From contig CAKZSI010000065.1 in assembly GCA_937918935.1 (NCBI GenBank), positions 1 to 45,532 of the forward strand: a DNA stretch of 45,532 nt, given 5' to 3'. Below, in pieces: positions 20,501 through 26,633 of this stretch (positions within the stretch are counted from its first letter, which is position 1; each line of letters opens with the position of its first letter). Origin of the DNA: an uncultured Chloroflexales bacterium (lineage in GTDB: Bacteria; Chloroflexota; Chloroflexia; Chloroflexales; Chloroflexaceae). Position numbers and translations under genes: made by a program. The notes under the pieces are model-generated. The model made no database searches. It was given only the letters and a program-made list of their open reading frames with translations, and was not told where the DNA came from.

Positions 20501-20801
20501 TGGTGGTCAACGCTGCGCCGAGGTAGGTTGCGTTGAGGAAGGTGATCCCATCATTGCCATCCACGCCGGTGGCCGGGAAGACAAGGTCGATAAACGGCCC
20601 ATAGCCGGTGTCGGTCACATCGACGTTGTCAAAGGTCACCGTAAAAGTGAACGGCTGACCGATCAGAGCCTCGGCGGGCGCGTTGAGGGTAGCAACGGGC
20701 TGACCCACGGCAAAGACGGAGCGCGGGGCAGCGGCGAGACCGGCAATGACCGTGGCAAGCATGGCCATGGTCGCAAACAGGTGAAGCAGGCGGCGATGCA
20801 T
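11592..20801 (-). CDS. Giant secreted DUF11-repeat surface protein (3069 aa)
   Basis: A signal peptide (MHRRLLHLFATMAMLATVIAG, cleavage predicted after SVFA, residue 31) directs export. The first 800 residues hold several diverged isopeptide/DUF11-like beta-sandwich domains. About residues 970-2290 form four alternating A-B doublets: type A carries IGEIVRYRLAV with LPEG, type B carries AGDTITYRI with AFDVRISDPLPA. Five tandem DUF11 repeats of about 133 residues follow (about 2295-2950), each starting LTKSDG-like and containing TGVVLTETVPANTSF. The last 115 residues form an Fn3-like domain seen in many Chloroflexota exoproteins, ending VYLPLLRR. The likely role is an extracellular adhesin or sheath component. 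There is no LPXTG motif or C-terminal TM helix, so anchoring is unknown. AGGAGGAG lies upstream of the ATG. Domain calls are from sequence pattern; function is inference. Confidence 0.85.
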   Translation of the reverse strand: MHRRLLHLFATMAMLATVIAGLAAAPRSVFAVGQPVATLNAPAEALIGQPFTFTVTFDNVDVTDTGYGPFIDLVFPATGVDGNDGITFLNATYLGAALTTTTITFDADGCVPHPYARLTDGSYQQVCGTTGDTLVVLQLPFGSFTPEQPLVEIRVQAAVSPLADAGVPLPISARAGFQFGNDPLDNWCCDPVLLTPASPDTTTWPNQPVTPTLFSVRKTYLGPEDETATGPNFPRQYRIDVDVADGQTVTDLEISDILPPQMQFVSLDAVLVNGSPVSSVAVSTPSTTIPGGTLTRRIPSVTGTTATADASMLFTFYVPRLDAASATVLDPASGAPRVLENNAGASATWTPVDSRDPTTPVSATAGTPGHRLAARSLATQKRVAVVNDVGAAGPTPGDTLEYTIDVQISDFFAFNQVTLEDVFSDGQRFDPSFPPTLRVDGNGFVSTTAPFAAANFTVTPNYTPASPAPNDGTTSIEFRLSNELVTRGQNGNLIGGCVPPGGTGGPAPDCGAYNDDPTTARVVFRTVIQEDFSDDYPSGDPSVDEGDRFSNQVTVTGALLNVANLGATGVIVGDGSAAGVGIARGALSKAIYALNGNTTLPSPVQLAPGDTVTYRLQLTLPTSDAEDLRLVDYLPLPIFPVTTFTFDPNIAGSIPPVNTATYGPADTWRARFPVAVVPHPTVSVSTVGNSVSFNFGDFDDPQSLPSQIDLLLTVRASDRPTADRLLLTNQVRRIAGSTGLAEATDDAIAQVVMTQPILRISKGVTGSTNPGATLSPPTAGPVSFAAPGSAGPPFTGTIGSTALTTTPVDSNIAGVDANDLVSFAIVIENTGSSNRGAFDIAITDILPPGLIIPTGGAGLNLKVYNGAGTAIPFTYLGGGGPGNEDDLFNNGIQLIDTSVGACQKYHPDDGSNIIVITYDLQVDPNVQPGQVILNRGTLTGYAGDEGGTNHVDPAGPPFDEASVTAAVPQLTKAIVATSEAHTEETATPPVAIGEIVRYQLAVRVPEGRWDNAQIQDRLPDGLRFLNDNTARVALISNGAGLASDTLSGAGLAISGNAPATPSFVLPDAAVSASATTNNDTYGSGTDVFFNLGTLTNADNDPDDEYVVVEFNALVENVSGNTAGVQRANDFIVYRAGSPITAPGGSQPIASNSVAARVVEPARTLDKTIINPASATGDAGDTITYRIDYANPTGANVTDAFDVRISDALPANLTLNLASVTVTLNGGATGPTNSSAGNTVDVTIDRVPPGGSVRIEYTATVGTGVSPGQQITNTANLSYTSLPGTNGAAAGDNPTGSATPGAPDSATGERIATASDPATLTVIIPAPTKSIVATSEAHTSDTASPPRVAIGEIVRYRLAVRLAEGSAPNFQLLDNLPNGLTFLNDGSARVAFVANEAGGGISSSTITTALPGCGGLNVSGNSAALADLLSSGITCPLPASAISPASFGTGADPTFSLGNLTNSDSDADDEFVVVEFNALVDNRTASGFDGNDAGETRPNTFTVRVNGVQIGSQSNTVNVRIAEPLLTLNKQVLATPTDAGDTVTYRVTYTNATGADRATAFDVILRDPLPADLTLNLASVSVTPSGGASGVTNNSAGNTVEIVLAQIPPGGSVTVEYSATVNASAPNGRTLTNTAGLTYTSLPGPNGTTTNPTGSATPGASGSDTGERNGSGTGRNNYRGTATASVTLATPAIEKLAPAPVQYTIGEVVTFDLRVTLPEGVTQGLVVTDDLPPGLALTGYSIVTTDPNLAAPYAGNVGSLSVTRTGPAAVPGASGEDLVLTFPDVTTTDDNIANNNAFLVRLQARVLNVIGNQNGTTLTNTARLSFTNPNTSTTETVDAPVARTITVVEPVLSIAKSILTPPDPADAGGEVTYRVVISHATGSVGTAYDVVVSDPIPAGLINAVVVNVSAVGIAPPAATISGGVVRVPASGSFDLPPGASVTLDFRAEIGGSVSPGQTITNLASTVWSTLDGDSPDERASGDGLLNSGALNDYEINSSASFTIDQPDLTKALVDTSASHTSGADVTIGEIVTYELVVALPEGAIPSLTLVDDLPPGLAFVPGSVTVDTGGFNGTAPAPTVSSSGGSGDDVTISFGAISVVVDNDASNNSFRVRLQARVLNEAGNVGLPPAQTTLTNRASVTVGANPPVTSNEVTVTVVEPRLEITKSFNPDRAYAGQTIEVTLTVRNTGTADAFDVLIQDALDAVFVNAAEGTTPAGFSYDSYTDGALTVRYTGGPIPAGASRSFTFRVTLDDPLSPGDTIPNVATGSASSLPDNSPGERSQSSTSNSAVLTTIGVDLSLTKSDGDLTATPGSIIAYALNYRNVGNQTATGVVLTEMVPANTSFNAAASTAGWSCAAGAPAGTNCTFTVGNLAAGASGSATFAVQVNAALPAGVIQIANTASIGDDGSNGADLDTSDNTASDSTPVTAAPDLQLTKSDGGASAEPGGAITYILSYRNVGNQEATGVVLTETVPANTSFDATASTAGWTCTPDGSAGSTCTYTVGNLAAGASGSVNFVVRVNNPLPAGVTEVVNAARISDDGSNGADPTPDNNQAGDSTPLTAAPDLVVTKDDGEDFVLPGQTLTYTLRVRNVGNRGATGVEVRDTLPAGVSFVAASDGGTESGGVVTWPPFDLPGGAEVTRTVTVQVANPFINAGGAIVNTATASDDGANGADPTSGNNTASDTDYVRPDLALTKSDGGASAEPGGLIRFVLSYTNTGGIDVTGVTLRETVPLHTSFDASLAENAGWSCAPDASAGSECVYTVGDLPAGESGTVNFVVRVNDPLPAGVSEVVNAARISDDGARGPDRDSSDNAASDSTPVSAAPDLQLSKSTGGSVPVPGRPLPYRLEYRNAGNQGATGVVIRETVPDHTTFSAAGSTAGWNCRDGAPAGSICLFNVGSVPAGTGGDVTFAVVVDDPMPPGVTVIVNAASISDDGANGNDPTPDNNSATVNSPFSPTAITLLHFSATRADEGVVVRWSTGIEMNTARFRIYRSETLARAEAIQIAEEVSRGSATTGESYRIVDTTAEAGRNYWYWLVEVEADGNETVYGPVRLSGALSTGFQVYLPLLRR
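11950..13915 (-). repeat. Five tandem DUF11-coding repeats, period about 400 bp
   Basis: The coding repeat boundary (TKSDGG-like, read on the minus strand) recurs near 13890, 13489, 13090, 12713 and 12312, spacings of 377-402 bp. Repeats two and four are most alike, suggesting recent unit duplication or conversion. Confidence 0.8.
13930..17900 (-). repeat. Four alternating A-B coding doublets, about 1 kb each
   Basis: Type A starts (IGEIV-type strand) lie near 17890, 16820, 15720 and 14780; type B starts (AGDT-type strand) near 17310, 16220, 15245 and 14310. They alternate strictly. DNA-level similarity is high between the blocks around 15800-15900 and 16880-16980. Confidence 0.75.
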
Positions 20802-20829
20802 ACAGGACAGACTCCTCCTAAATCGAAAC

Positions 20830-21780
20830 TACCATACAATTCTCCGTCACATCTGGCATGGGTGGCGCCAGTTGGTACATGAACCATTATGATATTTCCT
20901 GGGTATTACCAGAATGTAACCAGATTACTACACTGAAACGGATGGCATGAATGATCAAACACGAAATCGGGTATTTTTTATCATAATTATTAATTATTGT
21001 TGCTCTGGGGAAAGATCTGGATGGAGCTACCAGACGATGAGAGCGATACCACAGAGTTCCGGGGAAGATGCCCGGGCCCGGCGCAGGAGGTGGTGCAAGG
21101 GTTTCTGCGACGCCTCTACAACGATGATCCCGCCATCGGCGAGCGCGCAGCCCCGGGAGGCCGCAACGCTGTTCGCGCCGCGGGGCAGCGGAGAGACGGC
21201 CCGCTGGTCCTTCTCTCCGCCGTCGTCGGAGGTCGGGCAGCCATAGCGCCGGGCACTCGCGGCGCCATTTTCAATACCCTGGTGTCTATGACCCCAAAAT
21301 CACAAGAGAAAATACAGTTTCAATTCTACTTTTTCAATGCAAATACAAACAGTAAATTAATTGATAAAATCGGCCTTTAACTATATCTGATAGTAATACT
21401 CCAATCTTTTCGCCATATGTACTACTGTTACATGCGACTAACAGGCTATTTGCAGTACTGATCCGCTCGTATACATTTAATCCTGGATTATGTTCTTTGA
21501 AGAACGGGGCACATTTGTCGCTGACTACAGTCGTCAGCCATCACACCCGCAACGAGACTATGTCTCGGAGGAGGTGCAGACGTGTGCAGCCCGTCCGAAC
21601 CTCCCCTGGCGGTATAGCCTGCGGGGGCGGGCTACGCATCGGTGCAGAAAGGACGCCCGGGGACCTTCCAACCGGTTCAGGCGCCAGCACGACACCAATG
21701 ACTTCGAGATGGATAGCGGAAATCCGCAAGTTGCAATCGCACGAGAGTGTCGCAGAACGTAACTAGCCGGAGCGTGACTC
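20830..21780. other. Long non-coding region with AT-rich blocks
   Basis: About 950 bases separate the giant protein gene and the response regulator. The blocks 20880-21010 and 21285-21490 are strikingly AT-rich compared with their surroundings, whereas 21015-21280 and 21560-21780 are GC-rich. No frame looks like a real protein; the plus-strand frame at 20997-21380 changes composition halfway and is not supported. The region should contain the divergent promoters. Confidence 0.5.
21585..21606 (+). repeat. Intergenic 22-bp block shared with 25660-25681
   Basis: TGCAGCCC, then G, then TCCGAACCTCCCC. The same block with T in place of G is at 25660-25681. Both lie in 5' leaders and both follow a GGAGG tract that can pair with CCTCC. 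Confidence 0.6.
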
Positions 21781-21784
21781 AGCC

Positions 21785-22174
21785 ATGGCCACTATCCTCA
21801 TCGCCGAAGACAGCGCCACGATCTTCAGGCTTCTGAGTTTTCGTCTTAACCACCTGGGCCATGAGACGATCTGGGCCAGAGATGGCCAGCAAGCGCTGGC
21901 CGCCATGCGCGAGCGCCAACCCGATCTGGTACTGCTTGATGTGCTCATGCCGGTCTATGATGGCTTTCAGGTGCTCAAGCAAGCCAGAACCGATCCGGCG
22001 CTCAAAGATATTCCAGTCATTATGCTAACGGCGCTGAGCCAGGAGAACAACGTCGTCAAAGGCATCAGGAACGGCGCCGACGATTATGTCATCAAGCCCT
22101 TTAGCTTCTCGGAGGTTATCGCGCGCATCGACGCGGCGCTCAGGCGGCGCAGGGCGCAGGTGGCGGTGGCATGA
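21785..22174 (+). CDS. CheY-like single-domain response regulator
   Basis: The 129-residue protein is a lone receiver domain. It has the acidic pair E8-D9, phospho-acceptor D52 in LLDVLMP, T82 in MLTA and K104 in IKPF, so it should be phosphorylatable. The C-terminus ends in an RRRR stretch and a short Ala/Val tail, with no output domain. It must therefore act by protein contact, most plausibly with the HEAT-repeat protein or glycosyltransferase encoded downstream, or with the two orphan kinases to the left. A GC hairpin at 22175-22204 directly follows the stop, and 90 bases separate it from the next gene, so co-transcription is possible but not certain. No strong ribosome binding site is seen; AGCCGGAGCG lies upstream. 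Confidence 0.92.
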   Translation: MATILIAEDSATIFRLLSFRLNHLGHETIWARDGQQALAAMRERQPDLVLLDVLMPVYDGFQVLKQARTDPALKDIPVIMLTALSQENNVVKGIRNGADDYVIKPFSFSEVIARIDAALRRRRAQVAVA

Positions 22175-22204
22175 AGCAGGGGCGGGTTACGAACCGCCCC
22201 TGCT
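22175..22204. terminator. GC-rich hairpin after the response regulator
   Basis: AGCAGGGGC pairs with GCCCCTGCT, and GGTT with AACC inside, with one bulged G and a short ACG loop. It begins right after the TGA stop at 22172-22174. There is no T-run, so it may be a processing or attenuating hairpin rather than a full terminator. Confidence 0.5.
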
Positions 22205-22264
22205 GCTGGCTCGCGCACCTATTAGAAGACAAGAGCACTGCATTCATCCACGAACGAGGGCCGC

Positions 22265-23362
22265 GTGTCGTTCTCTAGCTCGCTTATTATTGGCATCATC
22301 ATCGTTTGCTGCACGCTGATCACCGCGATGATCGGCTTTCTTATTCTGAAACGCATGGCGCTGGGAGTGGCGCTCGCCTACAGCAGAACGCGAGACGCCT
22401 TCTTTGAACATTTGATTTTGCATGCACTTGCTGATATGGAGGACGCGCAGCGCCTGCGCGAGATTGCATGGCGTGTCTACACCCGCCAGTGGGGCGGGAC
22501 GCCTGGCCTGCGCCCCTTTGATCTCCAGGCGCTGGAGCACAGCCTGCTCCGGGCCGCCGGCGAGTTGCGCGGGTCGGATCGGCAGATCCTTACGGATATT
22601 TTTGAGGAGGCCGGCGGCCTTGCGCGCAGTCTGCGACAACTACGCTCCCCCAGATGCTGCCAGCGGCTCGCCGCCGTGCAGAAGCTGCGGATCATGCACA
22701 GCCGCGGCGCCGTACCGGAGCTTATCCGGGCGCTCAGCGACCGCAGCCGGATCGTGCGCCATGCGGCCCTGCGGGCGCTGGGCGAGATTGGCGATGAGCG
22801 CGCCTACCCCTTCCTGCTGCGCGCCCTGGAGGACCCGGACCGCTGGTCAGTACACCGGGCCGCCGATAGCGCGGTGGCCGCGGGAGCGGCGATGACGCCC
22901 CTGCTGTTGGAGCGCTTTGCCAGCCTGCAAGATCCGCAGACTCAGATAATCTATGTGCGCCTGTTTGGCCTGCTCCGCGATCCCGCGGCAGCGCCTCAGA
23001 TGCTGCCCCTGCTCGATGCTCCAGAGACACCCCTCCGTGTCGCCGCCATCAATGCACTGGGCGCAATCGGCGGCGCCGAGAGCGCCAGTCGCTTGCGGGC
23101 GCTGCTCGACGACGCGCACTGGGAGATCCGCGCCGCAGCGGCGCAGACGCTGGGCGCCTTGATGGATCGGGAGAGTGCGCCCCTGCTGGAGCGCCTGCTT
23201 GACGATCCGGTATACTTAGTGCGCTACAGCGCCGCACAGACCCTGATCTGCGCTGGCGATAACGGCCAGGCGGTGCTCCGGGCAGTGATCGAAACCAACC
23301 AGCCTCACGCTGACCCTGTTGCCCGGCAGGCGCTTGGCGAACTTGCGTATGGTCTCGTGTAG
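22265..23362 (+). CDS. Membrane-anchored HEAT-repeat protein
   Basis: The 365-residue protein begins with one TM helix (about residues 5-28, LIIGIIIVCCTLITAMIGFLIL) and continues into a soluble part. From about residue 130 onward there are six or seven HEAT-type helical repeats, for example VRHAALRALGEIGDERAYPFLLRALED and IRAAAAQTLGALMDRESAPLLERLLDD patterns. HEAT arrays are protein-binding scaffolds. The GTG start at 22265 has GAGG five bases upstream. It ends only 15 bases before the glycosyltransferase start, so the two are very probably one operon and partners. The response regulator upstream may dock on this scaffold. No catalytic motif is present. Confidence 0.85.
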   Translation: MSFSSSLIIGIIIVCCTLITAMIGFLILKRMALGVALAYSRTRDAFFEHLILHALADMEDAQRLREIAWRVYTRQWGGTPGLRPFDLQALEHSLLRAAGELRGSDRQILTDIFEEAGGLARSLRQLRSPRCCQRLAAVQKLRIMHSRGAVPELIRALSDRSRIVRHAALRALGEIGDERAYPFLLRALEDPDRWSVHRAADSAVAAGAAMTPLLLERFASLQDPQTQIIYVRLFGLLRDPAAAPQMLPLLDAPETPLRVAAINALGAIGGAESASRLRALLDDAHWEIRAAAAQTLGALMDRESAPLLERLLDDPVYLVRYSAAQTLICAGDNGQAVLRAVIETNQPHADPVARQALGELAYGLV

Positions 23363-23377
23363 CCTGGCACGGTTCGT

Positions 23378-24799
23378 ATGCTCACATGGGATCCGGGCAC
23401 CCTCGCGCTCCTGATTGCCAACACGCTCATCCTGGGCTACTTTCTCCTGCTCCAAGGGAGTTACCTGATCCTGCTGCTGATCTCCTTTGTGGCAGTACTG
23501 CGCTATCGCTGCATCGTGGATCATGAACACTGGCGCGGCATTATCCAGTCACCGCTCACCCTGCCCATCTCGCTTATCGCGCCGGCCTACAACGAAGAGC
23601 GGACCATCGTCGAGAGCGTGCGCTCGTTGCTATCGCTGGAGTACCCCGAGTACGAAGTGATCGTGGTGAACGACGGCTCGCGTGATGCCACGCTTGACAC
23701 ACTGATCGAGCACTTCGAGCTGCGAGCGATACCGGTCACCATCGAGTATTCCATCCCCTGCCAGCCGATCAGGGATGTCTATCGTTCGGCCAGATACCCG
23801 CGGCTCGTGGTGATTGACAAGGAGAACGGCGGCAAGGCCGACGCGCTGAACGCGGGTATCATTATGGCCGCTCACCCGCTGTTTTGCGCGATGGACGCCG
23901 ACTCGCTGTTGGAAGGCAATGCGTTGCTACGGATTACGCGGCCATTTCTGGAACAGCCGGAAACCGTCGCGGTCGGCGGGATTGTACGCATCGCCAACGG
24001 CTGCCGGGTCGAGCACGGGCGGGTGACGGAGATCAGCCTGTCGAGCAATCCGCTGGTCATTTTTCAGCATGTGGAGTACCTGCGGGCCTTTCTCTTCGGG
24101 CGCGTCGGCTGGAGCGCCCTCGGCGCGCTGCTGATCATCTCGGGGGCCTTTGGCGTCTTTAAGCGCCAGGTGGTGCTCGACATCGGCGGCTACCGCCACG
24201 ACACCGTCGGCGAAGATTTTGAACTGGTGGTGCGTATGCACCGGCACATGCGCGACCACAAGATCCCCTACCGGATCGTGTTTTTGCCCGACCCCGTCTG
24301 CTGGACTGAAGCACCGGAGACGCTGCGCGTGCTGGGCCAGCAGCGTAACCGCTGGCAGCGCGGGCTGATCGATACGCTCAGGATCCACCAGCGCATGGGG
24401 TTGAACCCGCGCTACGGGCGGGTCGGCCTGCTCGCGATGCCATATTTCGTGATCATTGAACTGATCGGCCCGGTGATCGAAATGTCTGGCTATCTTTTTG
24501 TCATAATTGCCTTTTTCTTGCATTTGATCAATCTACCCTTCTTTCTGCTCTTTCTGACACTCGCCATTCTCCTGGGTACGCTCCTGTCGGTCGCCTCGGT
24601 GGTTCTCGATGAGGTCGCCTACCGGCGTTTTCCCCGGCTCAGCCAGGTGCTGACGCTGGTCGCCTTTGCGCTGATAGAAAATGTTGGCTACCGACAACTC
24701 ACCGTCTGGTGGCGGGTCAGGGCCTTTCTGGATTACTGGCGCGGCAACAAGAGTTGGGGCATAATGGAGCGGAGAGGGTTCGCGCGACCGGGGGTGTAG
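23378..24799 (+). CDS. Processive family 2 glycosyltransferase (cellulose/PNAG synthase-like)
   Basis: The 473-residue membrane protein has an N-terminal TM region (about 8-42), a cytoplasmic GT-A domain, and a C-terminal TM cluster (about 352-445). Catalytic signatures of processive synthases are complete: D99 in VVNDGS, D173 and D175 in DAD, E279-D280 in GED, and QRNRW (322-326) as the QxxRW acceptor-tunnel motif. It should polymerise a sugar nucleotide into a beta-linked polymer and extrude it. Sequence cannot tell glucose from N-acetylglucosamine. It follows the HEAT gene by 15 bases. There is no PilZ domain, so c-di-GMP control, usual for BcsA, is not evident; control through the HEAT protein and the CheY-like protein is an inference. 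Confidence 0.9.
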   Translation: MLTWDPGTLALLIANTLILGYFLLLQGSYLILLLISFVAVLRYRCIVDHEHWRGIIQSPLTLPISLIAPAYNEERTIVESVRSLLSLEYPEYEVIVVNDGSRDATLDTLIEHFELRAIPVTIEYSIPCQPIRDVYRSARYPRLVVIDKENGGKADALNAGIIMAAHPLFCAMDADSLLEGNALLRITRPFLEQPETVAVGGIVRIANGCRVEHGRVTEISLSSNPLVIFQHVEYLRAFLFGRVGWSALGALLIISGAFGVFKRQVVLDIGGYRHDTVGEDFELVVRMHRHMRDHKIPYRIVFLPDPVCWTEAPETLRVLGQQRNRWQRGLIDTLRIHQRMGLNPRYGRVGLLAMPYFVIIELIGPVIEMSGYLFVIIAFFLHLINLPFFLLFLTLAILLGTLLSVASVVLDEVAYRRFPRLSQVLTLVAFALIENVGYRQLTVWWRVRAFLDYWRGNKSWGIMERRGFARPGV

Positions 24800-24802
24800 T
24801 CC

Positions 24803-24836
24803 ATTTTAGATTGCAGATTCTGGATTGCAGATTGTT
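24803..24836. repeat. Short GATTGCAGATT direct repeat
   Basis: Two copies of GATTGCAGATT lie within 30 bases after the glycosyltransferase stop, in an otherwise GC-rich area. It is a simple intergenic repeat of unknown role. Confidence 0.5.
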
Positions 24837-24919
24837 GTGTAAGGCGTCGGGGTAGGCTTTGAGGCATTGGGGGTGTTCAGGGGTAAAGGCTCATCGATGG
24901 AACCTGGAATGTTTTGCCA

Positions 24920-25471
24920 ATGAAGATCCGCGAACAGAACGAAGACCGGCTGGTCCTGAGCGGGATACCATCCGTGCTCTTTGTGGGCTACTTCTTCATC
25001 GCGCTCATACCGCCCAACATTACATGGGTGCTCGGCGCCTGGAACGCCATTTATCGCGCCTCTGGCGACGTTAGCGCGAGTGAACTAACCTATCAGCTTT
25101 CGATCTTTGTCATCGCCGTTCTCTCAACGCTCGCCTGCACAGCAATAGGTATCGGCGCCGTCGTCTCCAATCCCTCGCGCGTCACCGTCACTTTCAACCG
25201 GTCGGATAACCTCCTGACGATTAGCAGACACTACCTGGTCCGGGGGCAGGAAGAACGGCGCCTCCCGCTCGACAGGATCGTGGAAGTTGACCTTCACAAA
25301 GAGGAGGCGGCCTACCGGGTGCGCCTGCGCCTGGACGACCGCACCCACCTTGCGCCATGCGAAAGTTATTCGAACAAAGAGGCGGCTGAGGAGCTCGCTG
25401 CTACGATCAGCCACTTTCTGGATGTGCCGATTTTTGAGGATCGGGAGACCAGAGACCTTTCAGGCCCGTAA
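24920..25471 (+). CDS. Hypothetical membrane protein, two TM helices
   Basis: I do not recognise a named family. The 183-residue protein has TM helices at about residues 14-36 and 57-80, then a soluble C-terminal domain of about 100 residues rich in beta strands (VTVTFNRSDNLLTISRHY; RLPLDRIVEVDL) that resembles a bacterial PH-like fold. The ATG at 24920 was preferred over a TTG two codons upstream (24914); neither has a strong ribosome binding site. It lies 120 bases after the glycosyltransferase gene on the same strand and could be a distal member of that unit, though a GATTGCAGATT repeat sits between them. Confidence 0.7.
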   Translation: MKIREQNEDRLVLSGIPSVLFVGYFFIALIPPNITWVLGAWNAIYRASGDVSASELTYQLSIFVIAVLSTLACTAIGIGAVVSNPSRVTVTFNRSDNLLTISRHYLVRGQEERRLPLDRIVEVDLHKEEAAYRVRLRLDDRTHLAPCESYSNKEAAEELAATISHFLDVPIFEDRETRDLSGP

Positions 25472-25525
25472 GACCCGTGAGGTCTACGCATGGCTTGCGC
25501 AAAGGCCACCTCCTGCGACGGGGTG

Positions 25526-25546
25526 TGGGGCGGCTATGCCGCCCCA
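25526..25546. terminator. Perfect 9-bp hairpin
   Basis: TGGGGCGGC and GCCGCCCCA flank a TAT loop, 55 bases after the stop of the two-TM protein gene. No T-run follows, so termination would be weak or factor-assisted. Confidence 0.5.
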
Positions 25547-25623
25547 GGAACAACCAGGTCTGGAGCTTGCCCCATTGACCTTGCAACGATCCCGCAGGCT
25601 ATGGATCTTCGACAGACTTTGCA

Positions 25624-25632
25624 TGGTATGAT
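25624..25632 (+). promoter_or_regulatory. Possible extended -10 promoter for the prenyltransferase pair
   Basis: TGGTATGAT (TGn plus TATGAT) lies about 100 bases before the first prenyltransferase start. No matching -35 is seen. The leader would contain the GGGAGG/CCTCCC hairpin at 25654-25680. Confidence 0.4.
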
Positions 25633-25653
25633 GATTTCACTACCTCCTTGTTG

Positions 25654-25681
25654 GGAGGATGCAGCCCTTCCGAACCTCCCC
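25654..25681 (+). repeat. Leader hairpin with shared 22-bp block
   Basis: GGGAGG at 25654-25659 pairs with CCTCCC at 25675-25680. Within it lies TGCAGCCC, then T, then TCCGAACCTCCCC (25660-25681), which matches 21585-21606 at 21 of 22 bases. Confidence 0.6.
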
Positions 25682-25733
25682 GCACGGCATTAAAGAAACG
25701 CGGTTTCCCAACGCTGATGGAACGAGGAACAGC

Positions 25734-26633
25734 ATGCAGGCACTCAAGACACTGATCGGTTTCGCCCGGCCACATACGGTGGTGGCGACAACCGTTCAAG
25801 TGATAACCATTTTTCTGATCGTGGTCGGCTGGACGACGGCGCCAGGGGCGTTGACGGTTGTCGCGGTGACGCTGGCGACCTGTCTGGCGCTGAATCTGTA
25901 CGTCGTGGGCCTGAACCAGCTTACCGACGTGGCGATTGATCGGGTGAACAAGCCCTGGCTGCCGGTGGCGGCGGGCACGCTGACACGCCACGAGGGCCGG
26001 TTCCTGACCTTCGGCGCGGCGGGGGTCAGTCTGCTGCTGGCCTGGCTGAGCGGGCCGTTTCTGCTGCTGACGGTGGCGCTGATCATGCTCATCGGCAGCG
26101 CCTACTCGCTGCCACCGTTGCGCCTCAAACGCTTCCCGGTGGCCGCGGCGTTGAGCATCGCCATCGCGCGGGGCGTGATCGCCAACCTGGGGCTGGCCCT
26201 GCACTACCAGCAGGTCTTTCAAAGCGGGATGCCCCTGGCAACGCTGGCCATGCTGGGACTGTTCTTCTTTGGCTTTGGCCTGGTCATCGCGATCTACAAG
26301 GACATCCCCGACAGCGAGGGCGACCGCCTCTACCAGATCGAGACCTTCACCACCCGGCTGGGTGCGCGACGCGCGCTGAACCTGGGGCGGGCAGTGCTGA
26401 CGGCGTGCTACGCGCTGCCGATCGGCCTGGCGCTGGCCGGGCTGCCGCGGGGCGATGCCCTGTTCCTGCTGATCAGCCACGCGGCGTTGATCGCCGCCTT
26501 CTGGGTCATGAGCATGCGCGTGGATCTGCGGCAACGGCACTCGGTTGCTTCGTTCTACATGTTTCTCTGGGGTATGTTCTACCTGGAGTTCGGGGTTCTG
26601 AGTATGTATGAATTGACCCGGACAACCGTATGA
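25734..26633 (+). CDS. UbiA-family prenyltransferase, homogentisate phytyltransferase-like
   Basis: The 299-residue integral membrane protein has about eight TM helices and both UbiA motifs: NQLTDVAIDRVNKP (61-74) with the two metal-binding Asp residues D65 and D69, and KDIPDSEGD with D190, D193 and D197. The first motif's NKP ending is typical of homogentisate phytyl/solanesyl transferases and chlorophyll synthase relatives. It should join a polyprenyl diphosphate to an aromatic head group in the membrane. The start at 25734 has GAGGAA upstream; an upstream in-frame start at 25659 would add 25 residues out of the family pattern. Its stop overlaps the next start (ATGA), so the two prenyltransferases are translationally coupled. 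Exact substrate is unproven. Confidence 0.85.
   Translation: MQALKTLIGFARPHTVVATTVQVITIFLIVVGWTTAPGALTVVAVTLATCLALNLYVVGLNQLTDVAIDRVNKPWLPVAAGTLTRHEGRFLTFGAAGVSLLLAWLSGPFLLLTVALIMLIGSAYSLPPLRLKRFPVAAALSIAIARGVIANLGLALHYQQVFQSGMPLATLAMLGLFFFGFGLVIAIYKDIPDSEGDRLYQIETFTTRLGARRALNLGRAVLTACYALPIGLALAGLPRGDALFLLISHAALIAAFWVMSMRVDLRQRHSVASFYMFLWGMFYLEFGVLSMYELTRTTV

Noticed and set aside
18765-20882. 705-codon plus-strand open frame opposite the giant protein
   Set aside because: It is antisense to a well-supported secreted repeat protein and has a His/Gly/Arg-rich composition typical of shadow frames in GC-rich genes.
20997-21380. 127-codon plus-strand frame in the mosaic region
   Set aside because: Its composition changes abruptly halfway, it has no ribosome binding site and it resembles no family I know.
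21570-21780. Known riboswitch (for example c-di-GMP class I) before the response regulator
   Set aside because: The region can fold but lacks the conserved core bases of riboswitch classes that I can check by eye.
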